Source: an uncultured Bacteroidales bacterium
Lineage (GTDB): Bacteria > Bacteroidota > Bacteroidia > Bacteroidales > UBA932
Reading direction: 5' to 3'
Assembly (NCBI GenBank): GCA_949286415.1
Contig: CASEBV010000008.1
Coordinates: forward strand, 1-60,138
DNA length: 60,138 nt
The position numbers were made by a program, and so were the translations under genes. Below are positions 53,359 to 60,138 of the stretch, piece after piece. Each line of letters starts with the position of its first letter. Position 1 is the stretch's first letter. Below the pieces are notes generated by a model. It saw only the letters and a list, made by a program, of their open reading frames with translations. It was not told the DNA's origin and ran no database searches.

Positions 53359-55284
53359 ATGAAAAAAATTCTATTGATTGCTGCAGCCATGCTCGCATTT
53401 GCAGGCTGCAAGGAAGATGAACCCGTAGAACCGCCGGTGCCACAGGAGCCGGATGAGATTTCCGTAAGTCCGAAGAGCGACATCGTAGGCGGAGAAGGCG
53501 GAAAAGTAACCACTACCGTCACAAGCAACGGCGAATGGACTCTCGCTACAGCGGGGGGGGCAACATACGACTGGGTTGATGCTTTACCTCTTTCCGGAAA
53601 AGCAGGCAAGACCGTCGTAACTTTTGAGGTGGACGAAAACACCGACAGGGGAGACGTTGAGGCCAAATTCGTCTTCACCTGCGGAGATGCTACCGCCGAA
53701 TACACAATCAAGTCAACCGAGAAAGAGGTTGTAATCCCTGAAATTGAAGTCACTTCAGACAATCCTGTCGAGCTCGGAAATGAAGGCTGCGCATTTGACG
53801 TGACCCTCGTAACCGACACCGAAGGAGCAGAACTGGTTGCCGCAGACTTTGAGGCAGAGACCAGCGCAGACTGGCTTACATTCAATGCCCCTGCTACCGG
53901 CGACGCTACTTCCGCTACCCTGAAGTTCACGGCAGATGCCAACTCTGAAGAAGGCGCTCCTGCACGTTCAGCCGATATCACCATCTCTTACCCGGGTGTT
54001 GAAAACATCGTCATCAAGGTCAACCAGGCAGCAGGACCTGAACCTCAGCCTGCCCCGGAAATCACTATCGCTCTCAATGACGGCTATACATCTCCGTTTG
54101 AGGTTGAATATACTGAAAAAACACAGTATTATGTACAGCTGAGAGTTTCGTCCAGCATTGTGGATATGACAGCGAAGCCGGCAACTGTTCCTGATCTGGA
54201 AGTCGTTTCCGATCAGTCTTGGTTAGTCTATGGCCGCAATATCTCAGCAGGCAGTATCAGTGATGAGTTGACTAAAATCAATCTGTATTTTAATTACGAT
54301 GCCAATCCTACAGATGTTGCCCGTACTGCCAATGTTACTGTAAGTTACAAAGGAACAGAATATGTTAAATTCCAGATTGTACAGGCCGGCGACCCTAATG
54401 CAGGCGTAGAGCCTCCAGTTGGCGGAGACTTCGTTCCATACATGAAGGACCACTGCATTTCTCCGGAACTGAAAATTTATACCAATGCCAGCAACAAGAC
54501 CATGATTGAGTCCGTCGCATGGGCTAATCCAAGTGTGCTGAATGTAGGCAAGACCATGACTGTCGAAATGCTTGTAAAGCATGACGAGGTATTCCAGAAA
54601 AAAGGTGACGCAACTGCAAAATGGGATGGAACATGGGTCAACTGTATCTTCGGAATGGAAGGAAGATTCCTTGTTAGGCAAGGAGACAATTCGCCGGCTG
54701 AACCTCAGCAGTGGGAACTCGTCTGGGCTGCGGATTCTGATCCAAAGGAGACAAAATACCGTGCGACAGAATATCTTCCTGGCAATGAATGGGTACATCT
54801 TGCAATTGTAGCTGACGGCTCGAATGTAACCCTTTATCAGAACGGCAAGAATGTCGGCGAAGGAGCCATTCCGAGCCATGTATACAATATTGACTTCTCT
54901 GCCTCGTTTGACGGATATGAGCAGGGTCAGGCATTCGCTCTCGGACGCGCCTATGACAATGCCCGTGACTTCGTCGGCAAGATGGCTGAAGTCCGTATCT
55001 GGAACAGGGCTCTGTCTGCAGATGAGATTAATGCTGACGGCCACTTCTATTCAGTAGATCCAGCTTCTAATGGCCTTGTGGCATACTGGAAGTTGAACGA
55101 AGGTGAAGGCGATACTTTCTACGACAGTACTTCCAACGGGAATAATCTCAGGGGATATTACAATACCAAGGCAGAGAATCCTGACAGTTATTCTGCGACA
55201 GGCAAGATCGGCCTTAACTATTGGGATTTCGGTGTTGACTGGACAAGCGAAGTCCCTGAAGTTCCGAGTTTCCCGCGAAACTGA
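53359..55284 (+). CDS. BACON-LamG surface lipoprotein 4
   Basis: 641 residues, the longest of the set. MKKILLIAAAMLAFAGC, Cys17, then KEDEPVEPP (acidic, close to the K-D/E-type surface-export signal). BACON modules about 25-118, 122-225 and 228-345, LamG about 365-640 with KTMTVEMLVKHDEVF, FGMEGRFLVRQGDNS, EWVHLAIVADGSNVTLYQNGKNVG, AEVRIWNRALSADEI and GLVAYWKLNEGEGD. It ends with a distinctive tail rather than the shared NGNDLTGE end. A G8 tract at 53553-53560 lies in the first BACON module. It is also less GC-rich in part of its middle than its paralogues, hinting at a different history. Confidence 0.85.
   Translation: MKKILLIAAAMLAFAGCKEDEPVEPPVPQEPDEISVSPKSDIVGGEGGKVTTTVTSNGEWTLATAGGATYDWVDALPLSGKAGKTVVTFEVDENTDRGDVEAKFVFTCGDATAEYTIKSTEKEVVIPEIEVTSDNPVELGNEGCAFDVTLVTDTEGAELVAADFEAETSADWLTFNAPATGDATSATLKFTADANSEEGAPARSADITISYPGVENIVIKVNQAAGPEPQPAPEITIALNDGYTSPFEVEYTEKTQYYVQLRVSSSIVDMTAKPATVPDLEVVSDQSWLVYGRNISAGSISDELTKINLYFNYDANPTDVARTANVTVSYKGTEYVKFQIVQAGDPNAGVEPPVGGDFVPYMKDHCISPELKIYTNASNKTMIESVAWANPSVLNVGKTMTVEMLVKHDEVFQKKGDATAKWDGTWVNCIFGMEGRFLVRQGDNSPAEPQQWELVWAADSDPKETKYRATEYLPGNEWVHLAIVADGSNVTLYQNGKNVGEGAIPSHVYNIDFSASFDGYEQGQAFALGRAYDNARDFVGKMAEVRIWNRALSADEINADGHFYSVDPASNGLVAYWKLNEGEGDTFYDSTSNGNNLRGYYNTKAENPDSYSATGKIGLNYWDFGVDWTSEVPEVPSFPRN
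53553..53560 (+). repeat. Homopolymeric G8 tract in BACON-LamG gene 4
   Basis: Eight consecutive G (GCG GGG GGG GCA) in the first BACON module. Slippage would truncate the protein. Confidence 0.9.
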
Positions 55285-55337
55285 TGACATTATCACTCTT
55301 ATTGTAATAGAGTAGAATAGTAATATTCTTGTAGACT

Positions 55338-55373
55338 GCGCCCGGTGGAAAGCAATTTTGCTCCACCGGGCGC
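55338..55373 (+). terminator. Terminator made of a REP-like hairpin
   Basis: GCGCCCGGTGGA and TCCACCGGGCGC form a 12-bp perfect stem, extended by AGCAA/TTGCT inside the loop, then TATGTCTTTT. The stem sequence is the core word of the REP-like clusters at 4.3 and 35.6 kb. Confidence 0.75.
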
Positions 55374-55430
55374 TATGTCTTTTCTATTAAGAAAATTGCG
55401 CAAGTCCGCTTCCCGGACCGATTAAAATGC

Positions 55431-55438
55431 TAAATTTG
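55431..55438 (+). promoter_or_regulatory. -7 box of the CotH-kinase gene
   Basis: TAAATTTG (TAnnTTTG) 67 nt before the start codon, downstream of the hairpin at 55338-55373. Confidence 0.5.
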
Positions 55439-55505
55439 CAAATTGTTTGCGGAGCATTCCGACAACCTTACATTTATATTAACACTTTAATCTGATAACC
55501 TTTTC

Positions 55506-57434
55506 ATGATGAAGAGATTCTTTCTGTGCCTTAGCGCATTTGCCGCATCATTGGCCTTTGTTTCCTGTACCGAAGAAAATCTGGAGGATCCTGACAAGCC
55601 GGGCGCTCCCTCTGGCAGTACTGAGATAACCGTCTCCGCCGAAACCGTTGAGGCAAAGAGTGCCGGCGGCGATTATTTCCTTACCGTGACATCCGACGGC
55701 AATGTGTCCGTGTCATATGATACCGAGGCCGGATGGTTTACCGCAGGCCTTATTGTAGGGGCCGGGGAGGACAACCTCCGTTTCCGGGTTGACCCCAATA
55801 CTGACCCGGAAAGTCGTTCCGCAGAAGTGACATTGAGTGCCGACGGTGCAGAAGATGTCATTGTTACCCTCAATCAGGATGGAGCCAAGAGCTCTGCCTG
55901 CGAGCTTCTCTCGTTCAGCATCGACGGCTCCCTCAATGGCCTCGGGTCTGCGATTGAGTTCGATTTCGACAAGGACAGCCGCACCCTCGATGCCATGTAT
56001 CTCAAATGGATAGAGAAAGACGACCCTGAGATGCTCATCCCGGTATTTTCCATAGATGGTGCCAAAGTACTTGTAGACGGTGCCGAAGTCGTGTCAGGCG
56101 AGACCGCAATTTCATTCGCGGATGACTTTACCCTGACGGTCGAAGCGGAAAGCGGGGACACAAAGGACTATGTCGTGAGCCTCAACTGTCCGCAGATCAA
56201 TACGGAACTTCCTGTCCTGCGTCTCCAGCCTGAAAGGGAGATAGTGGACAAGGAAAATTATGTGAATACCAAAGTCACACTTTACAGTCCGTTCACGGAT
56301 GAAGGCTGGTATAGTCCGGATGATGAACCTGTTGAGGTCAGAGGCCGCGGCAATTCCACATGGATTCTTCCGAAGAAGCCTTACCGTCTCAAATTCCCTG
56401 AGAAAGTCAGCCCTATCGGCCTTGACCATACCAAGGCCAAGAGCTGGGTCATACTGGCGCATGACATGGACAAGTCTCTGCTTCGCAATCATCTTGCCTT
56501 TGAGGTTTCCAGAGTTCTCTTCAACCCTGACGAGAATTACCATGACCCTTCGGCCATTCTGTTCACCCCTTGCTCGCAGTTCATCAATGTCTACATGAAC
56601 GACGAGTACCATGGCCTTTACCAGATGAGTGACCACATGGAGCAGCGTGAAGGCAGGATTGCCGTTGAAGAACTTACCGACAAGGACGGAGCCGACCCGG
56701 AAAAGATTACCGGAGGCTACATCGTCGAGACGGATATTCATGAAGGCAATCATTATTCTCCACGCAAGAATATCAAAATGACATACAAATATCCCGACGA
56801 CAAGGAATATGACCCGGCCCAGTATGAATATATCACAAATTTCATCGGCCAGATGGAGAATGCCCTCTATTCCTCTTCGTTCAAGGACCCTCAGTCCGGC
56901 TGGCGCAAGTATCTTGACGAGAAGACTGTGATTGACTTCATCATTGTCAAGGAATTGTGCGGAGACATGGACGGCTACACCAGCATCTACATGTACAAGC
57001 GCCGTGGTGTGGACAAGCTTTTCTTCGGTCCTATCTGGGATGTCGACAAAGGCTGGGACAACGACAACCGTACCCCTCACTGGAACTATCCTCCGGAGAG
57101 CAGCCTCATGATGTTTGCCGGCTTCTGGATGCCTAATAATGTGGAGTATGACTGGATGCAGCGCCTGTGGGACGATGAGACATTCCGGGCAGCTGTCGCC
57201 AAGCGCTGGTCATCTGTCCGCGACCGCCTCGTCAATAAGATTATGACCGAACTTGATGCCAGGACGGCCGCGATGTCAAAGGCTATAGAGGCCAATTACA
57301 CGGTATGGGATTTCAATAAGCAGGCCAGTACCGAGGCCAATCCTCCTGCCGACACTTATCCTGAGGAAATCCAGCGCATCAAGGACCTGACCGAGACCCG
57401 TGCCGCCCTCCTCGACCGCCTCTTCAATGAATAG
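55506..57434 (+). CDS. BACON and CotH kinase-like surface lipoprotein
   Basis: 642 residues, Cys21 in FVSC followed by TEENLEDP. BACON-like module about 38-130 (TEITVSAETVEAKSAGGDYFLTV), a further beta module about 135-230, then a CotH-kinase domain about 240-625: EVRGRGNSTWILPKKPYRLKF (Arg279 region, nucleotide/metal contacts), GLYQMSDHMEQREGRI, KELCGDMDGYTSIYMYKRR and the active-site GPIWDVDKGWDND with Asp512 and Asp514. CotH proteins are atypical protein kinases best known from spore coats. Start is the first of two Mets. An adjacent BACON protein follows after 9 nt. Confidence 0.85.
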   Translation: MMKRFFLCLSAFAASLAFVSCTEENLEDPDKPGAPSGSTEITVSAETVEAKSAGGDYFLTVTSDGNVSVSYDTEAGWFTAGLIVGAGEDNLRFRVDPNTDPESRSAEVTLSADGAEDVIVTLNQDGAKSSACELLSFSIDGSLNGLGSAIEFDFDKDSRTLDAMYLKWIEKDDPEMLIPVFSIDGAKVLVDGAEVVSGETAISFADDFTLTVEAESGDTKDYVVSLNCPQINTELPVLRLQPEREIVDKENYVNTKVTLYSPFTDEGWYSPDDEPVEVRGRGNSTWILPKKPYRLKFPEKVSPIGLDHTKAKSWVILAHDMDKSLLRNHLAFEVSRVLFNPDENYHDPSAILFTPCSQFINVYMNDEYHGLYQMSDHMEQREGRIAVEELTDKDGADPEKITGGYIVETDIHEGNHYSPRKNIKMTYKYPDDKEYDPAQYEYITNFIGQMENALYSSSFKDPQSGWRKYLDEKTVIDFIIVKELCGDMDGYTSIYMYKRRGVDKLFFGPIWDVDKGWDNDNRTPHWNYPPESSLMMFAGFWMPNNVEYDWMQRLWDDETFRAAVAKRWSSVRDRLVNKIMTELDARTAAMSKAIEANYTVWDFNKQASTEANPPADTYPEEIQRIKDLTETRAALLDRLFNE

Positions 57435-57443
57435 GTTTATATC

Positions 57444-59192
57444 ATGAAAAGAAAATTTGTATTTTTAATGACTACGGCTGCATTTATTGCTGCCATGTCT
57501 TCTTGTCAGGAAAAGGAAACCGGAGGTCCAAATACCTTGGAGGTGACTCCTGCCGAGATTTCTTTTGCCGCCCAAGGCAACGAGGATGTTCTCCTTACGG
57601 TCACTACGGATGCCGCAGAGTGGGATTTCTCTGCCGACGGATGGATTGATGCCGAAAAAGAAGGAGACAACACATTGAGAGTTAATGTTACGGCCAATAT
57701 GAAGACCGAACCTCGCGAAGGAAAGATATTGTTCACTGCCGGAACTGCCAAGTCATTCCGCGTCAATGTCAGCCAGTCCGCCAAGGAAGAAAGTTTTCTG
57801 GAGCTTTCGGAGGAAACCCTTGAAGCAGACCCGGAGGGAGACAGCTTTGAGGTGACTGTCACCTGTGTCGACGCCGACGGCTGGAGAATTACAGGAAGCT
57901 GCGACTGGTGTCAGGTTGCTCCGGCCGAAGGCAAGAGCGGAGACCGGATTGCGTTCAGTGTACAGCCGAATATGACAGGAGAAACTCTTGAACAGGAGTA
58001 CAAGGTAATTTCCGGCACTGTCTCGAAGGTTATCACCGTGATATCATATGCTGTCCCTTATCTGGAGCTCCAGTCTCCTGCCTCCGGCACCGAATCATTT
58101 GACTACAACGGAGGAGACTTTGATGTCATATTGCGGACCAACCTTGATCTGTCTCAGATAGAATATTCCATTGCCGGAAATGACGGCGGCTGGGTCTCTG
58201 TCCAGATTGTATCTGAAGCAACATATTCGGTGCATGTTTCTGCCAACAATACCTACACCGCCCGTCAGGCGGCTGTGACTTTCAGTGCCTCAGATGATGT
58301 CGAACCCGTTTCGGTTGCAGTATCGCAGGCCAAGCGTCCGTACCTGAAGGTTACTGACCCTGCCGGCCTTTCTTATGACCTCGGCCTGGAAGCGGCGCAG
58401 ATTTCCGTGACGATTTCCACCAATCTTGCCGTCTCCGTTTCTTTCCCGTCATGGATTACACAGGATGGACAGCCTCAGGTTGTCAATGAGTACAACGGCC
58501 TCACATCATATAAGTATCAGTTCAATGTCTCCGCAGCATCCGGCAGCCGTTCCGGCAAAATAGAATTCACCTATGAGCAGTCGGCAGCTGCTGTTACTGT
58601 CCGTCAGGTCAGCTCAGACCTCACATATGCCACCATCCCGGATCCTGTCTTCAGGAAATACCTCATGGACTATGGTTATATAATGGAGAATTCCGGCGAG
58701 ACCGTTGCCCTCACCGCTGAGGGCGTCAGCGCCACATCATTTGATTTTTCCTGGGGGTATACGCGCATTGCATCCCTCGAAGGCATCGAAGCCTTTGCCA
58801 ATCTTACAAGCATCAATGTTTCGGAATGCCAGAGCCTTACCAGCGTTGACATCTCCGGATTGTCAAAAGTGAACTCTCTGAATCTCGGTACAGCCGGCTA
58901 CATTGCAGATGTCGTCCTCGGCGACAATCCGATCACAAAGTTCTCCTATGGCTGGGAAACTACGGTTTATGCCAACCCCGTGACTATCTCCGGCTCAAAG
59001 CTCAGCTACCTTGTCGTCTCCGCCGAAGGCTGGGGCGCAATGGCCGACGGCTGGCATGAGCTTGACGTCACCGGCTGCCCTAACCTTGTGCAGATAGATT
59101 CCAAGCGTCCGAATGACCTTACAATCTATGTCACAGCCGAACAAAAGGACAAGATCCAGAATAATGGCAACGGAGTCCTGACTGTCAGGTAG
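57444..59192 (+). CDS. Multi-BACON surface lipoprotein with leucine-rich-like repeats
   Basis: 582 residues, Cys21 in AMSSC followed by QEKETGGP. Four BACON-type modules: about 28-115, 118-205, 208-300 and 302-390, each ending with a V-x-V-x-Q-type strand. The C-terminal 190 residues hold leucine-rich-like repeats (RIASLEGIEAFANLTSINVSEC, LTSVDISGLSKVNSLNLG, HELDVTGCPNLVQID). No enzyme motif. It shares the operon with the CotH gene and is likely a binding or scaffold protein of the same surface system. It ends at 59192, where a 13-bp word is duplicated across the stop codon. Confidence 0.8.
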   Translation: MKRKFVFLMTTAAFIAAMSSCQEKETGGPNTLEVTPAEISFAAQGNEDVLLTVTTDAAEWDFSADGWIDAEKEGDNTLRVNVTANMKTEPREGKILFTAGTAKSFRVNVSQSAKEESFLELSEETLEADPEGDSFEVTVTCVDADGWRITGSCDWCQVAPAEGKSGDRIAFSVQPNMTGETLEQEYKVISGTVSKVITVISYAVPYLELQSPASGTESFDYNGGDFDVILRTNLDLSQIEYSIAGNDGGWVSVQIVSEATYSVHVSANNTYTARQAAVTFSASDDVEPVSVAVSQAKRPYLKVTDPAGLSYDLGLEAAQISVTISTNLAVSVSFPSWITQDGQPQVVNEYNGLTSYKYQFNVSAASGSRSGKIEFTYEQSAAAVTVRQVSSDLTYATIPDPVFRKYLMDYGYIMENSGETVALTAEGVSATSFDFSWGYTRIASLEGIEAFANLTSINVSECQSLTSVDISGLSKVNSLNLGTAGYIADVVLGDNPITKFSYGWETTVYANPVTISGSKLSYLVVSAEGWGAMADGWHELDVTGCPNLVQIDSKRPNDLTIYVTAEQKDKIQNNGNGVLTVR

Positions 59193-59290
59193 GCTGCAAT
59201 GGAGTCCGGGCTGGCAGGTAGGCTGCATTTCCAGCCGTCTGCCCTCGCAGTCAGATTGTTTCGGTGTTGTCGCAGTCAGATTGTTTCATG
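59186..59290 (+). repeat. Short direct duplications after the last locus gene
   Basis: CAGGTAGGCTGCA occurs at 59186 (containing the stop codon) and at 59215. TCGCAGTCAGATTGTTTC occurs at about 59246 and 59270. CATGAGCCGTA is then doubled just beyond. No gene is seen in 59193-59400. Confidence 0.7.
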
Positions 59291-59400
59291 AGCCGTACAT
59301 GAGCCGTAACAGGCATCTTGCTTCAGTACTGTCTGACGACGAAAATATTGTTCCTGATGCCGCCAGCATTTGATATGTTGCGCGGCATCATTCTTTATTG

Positions 59401-59735
59401 GTGGGGTAGGAGGTCCGGGGTATCATTTCCTGCCCACCTTCCATGGTATTGTTGGTAAAGTGAGTCAGGAGGGCGGTCTGAGGTATCATTTCCTGCCCAC
59501 CTGGCAAGGTATTGTAGGAAAAGTGTGTCAGGTAGGCGGTCCGGGGTATCATTTCCTGCTCACCTTCCATGGTATTGGCGTAAAAGTGAGTCAGGTGGTC
59601 AGTCTGAGGTATCATTTCCCTCCCACCAGGCATGGTATTGCGGGAAAATTGTGCCAGGTGATGCATTGAATGTACCACCTGCCACGGTATTTGCGGGGAA
59701 ATGAGTCAGGTGGGTGGTCCGGTGCATCATCTTCC
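59401..59735. repeat. 63-bp tandem repeat array before the rRNA operon
   Basis: The motif GGTATCATTTCC recurs at 59419, 59482, 59545 and 59608, exactly 63 nt apart, with two shorter degenerate units after. Units alternate in sequence (GGTCCGGGGTATC versus GGTCTGAGGTATC), giving a 126-bp higher-order period. The period is a multiple of three, so both strands show open frames of 21-residue repeats, but no ribosome-binding site, signal or promoter supports a gene. I treat it as non-coding. Unlike CRISPR, the repeats have no spacers. Confidence 0.75.
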
Positions 59736-59859
59736 TGTCCCCGCCCCTTTCCCCGTGATTCCTCTGTCGTCCAGCCCGTTGCGCCGTCCCCGGCCCCGTC
59801 CGGAGCGTGCCGCGTCGTCCTTCCGCAGGAAAAAAAGTCAAAAAAAAAGTCCAGAAAAA

Positions 59860-59890
59860 TTTGGAGGTTCGGGAAAAAGCAGTACCTTTG
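59860..59890 (+). promoter_or_regulatory. rRNA operon promoter
   Basis: TTTG (59860-59863), exactly 19 nt, then TACCTTTG (59883-59890). It matches the Bacteroidota consensus perfectly, preceded by an A-rich upstream element. Transcription would start near 59897, about 200 nt before 16S. Confidence 0.85.
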
Positions 59891-59896
59891 CAATCC

Positions 59897-60094
59897 CGTT
59901 CGGAAAGAGGGGCACCAGAGAGGCCCCGGGGCGAGAGGAAAAGAGGCGCGGGAGCGGTTCCGGACGGACATGGGAAGTTCATTGACAAGACTGGAAGAAG
60001 CAGTACAAGCAAAGTACCGAAAACAAATTCGAGAGCGTTGATTTCTTAGAAGGAATCGGAGTCCGAGGATTGAGCTTAGAGAAACAAGAAATAT
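59897..60094 (+). other. rRNA operon leader
   Basis: Between the promoter and the 16S start lies a transcribed leader with short repeated words (GAAGCAGTACAAGCAAAGTACC). Such leaders hold RNase III processing stems and antitermination signals; the partner strand of the stem would lie after 16S, outside the window. Confidence 0.55.
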
Positions 60095-60138
60095 ACAAAG
60101 AAGAGTTTGATCCTGGCTCAGGATGAACGCTAGCGGCA
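60095..60138 (+). rRNA. rrs: 16S ribosomal RNA, 5' end only
   Basis: AGAGTTTGATCCTGGCTCAG starts at 60102, the conserved position 8 of 16S rRNA, followed by GATGAACGCTAGCGGCA as in Bacteroidota. By that alignment the RNA begins near 60095. Only 44 nt are in the window. Confidence 0.95.

Noticed and set aside
59370..59678. Open frames on both strands encoding 21-residue repeat proteins
   Set aside because: The frames arise because the repeat period is a multiple of three; there is no start context, signal peptide or promoter.
59401..59735. Regular repeats that might be a CRISPR array
   Set aside because: The 63-bp units are contiguous and diverged, with no unique spacers and no cas genes nearby.

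Overview
The window looks like chromosomal DNA of a Bacteroidota bacterium, most likely order Bacteroidales (Alistipes/Rikenellaceae-like or a relative; the genus cannot be fixed from sequence reading alone). The evidence is two SusC/SusD pairs, an ECF sigma/FecR pair, BACON, LamG, DUF1735 and Omp28 lipoproteins with acidic residues after the lipid-anchored cysteine, and promoters of the Bacteroides type (TTTG, about 19 nt, TAnnTTTG) in front of tRNA, rRNA and protein genes. The window is moderately GC-rich, except for one AT-rich insert at 10.3-12.05 kb.

Layout: 0-4.3 kb is housekeeping: tRNA-Arg(TCT) with promoter and terminator, a DUF368 lipid-carrier transporter, a DUF6913-like protein, a PfkB kinase and an LPG-synthase/flippase-like membrane protein. 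4.3-9.7 kb holds a REP-like repeat cluster, an orphan TonB-dependent receptor, exonuclease III and cysteinyl-tRNA synthetase. 9.8-13.3 kb is umuD and umuC separated by an AT-rich AbiEi/AbiEii toxin-antitoxin pair. 13.4-19.3 kb has pgi, a methyltransferase, three minus-strand lipoproteins built from a related beta domain, and a PepSY-like protein.

19.7-33.2 kb is a peptide-type Sus locus: SusC, SusD, a lipoprotein, a subtilisin-like S8 lipoprotein protease, two more lipoproteins, then TlpA thioredoxin, a DUF6029-like outer-membrane protein and an Omp28-like CxxC lipoprotein. With a protease, two CxxC proteins and no glycosidase, it looks made for capture and processing of disulfide-containing proteins or peptides. 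groES-groEL follows.

35.8-59.2 kb is a large glycan-utilisation locus: ECF sigma factor (cotranscribed with a Fic protein) opposite fecR, STN-type SusC, SusD, a catalytically dead GH18-like binding protein, a DUF1735-LamG protein, a probably active GH18 endo-beta-N-acetylglucosaminidase, four paralogous BACON-LamG surface lipoproteins, a BACON-CotH-kinase protein and a multi-BACON protein with leucine-rich-like repeats. Host N-glycoproteins are the likely target. Homopolymeric G tracts of 7-8 lie in susC and in two of the BACON-LamG genes, and the later lipoprotein genes are separated by strong terminators and own promoters, which suggests a variable surface-binding repertoire. The window closes with a 63-bp tandem repeat array, a textbook rRNA promoter and the first bases of 16S rRNA.
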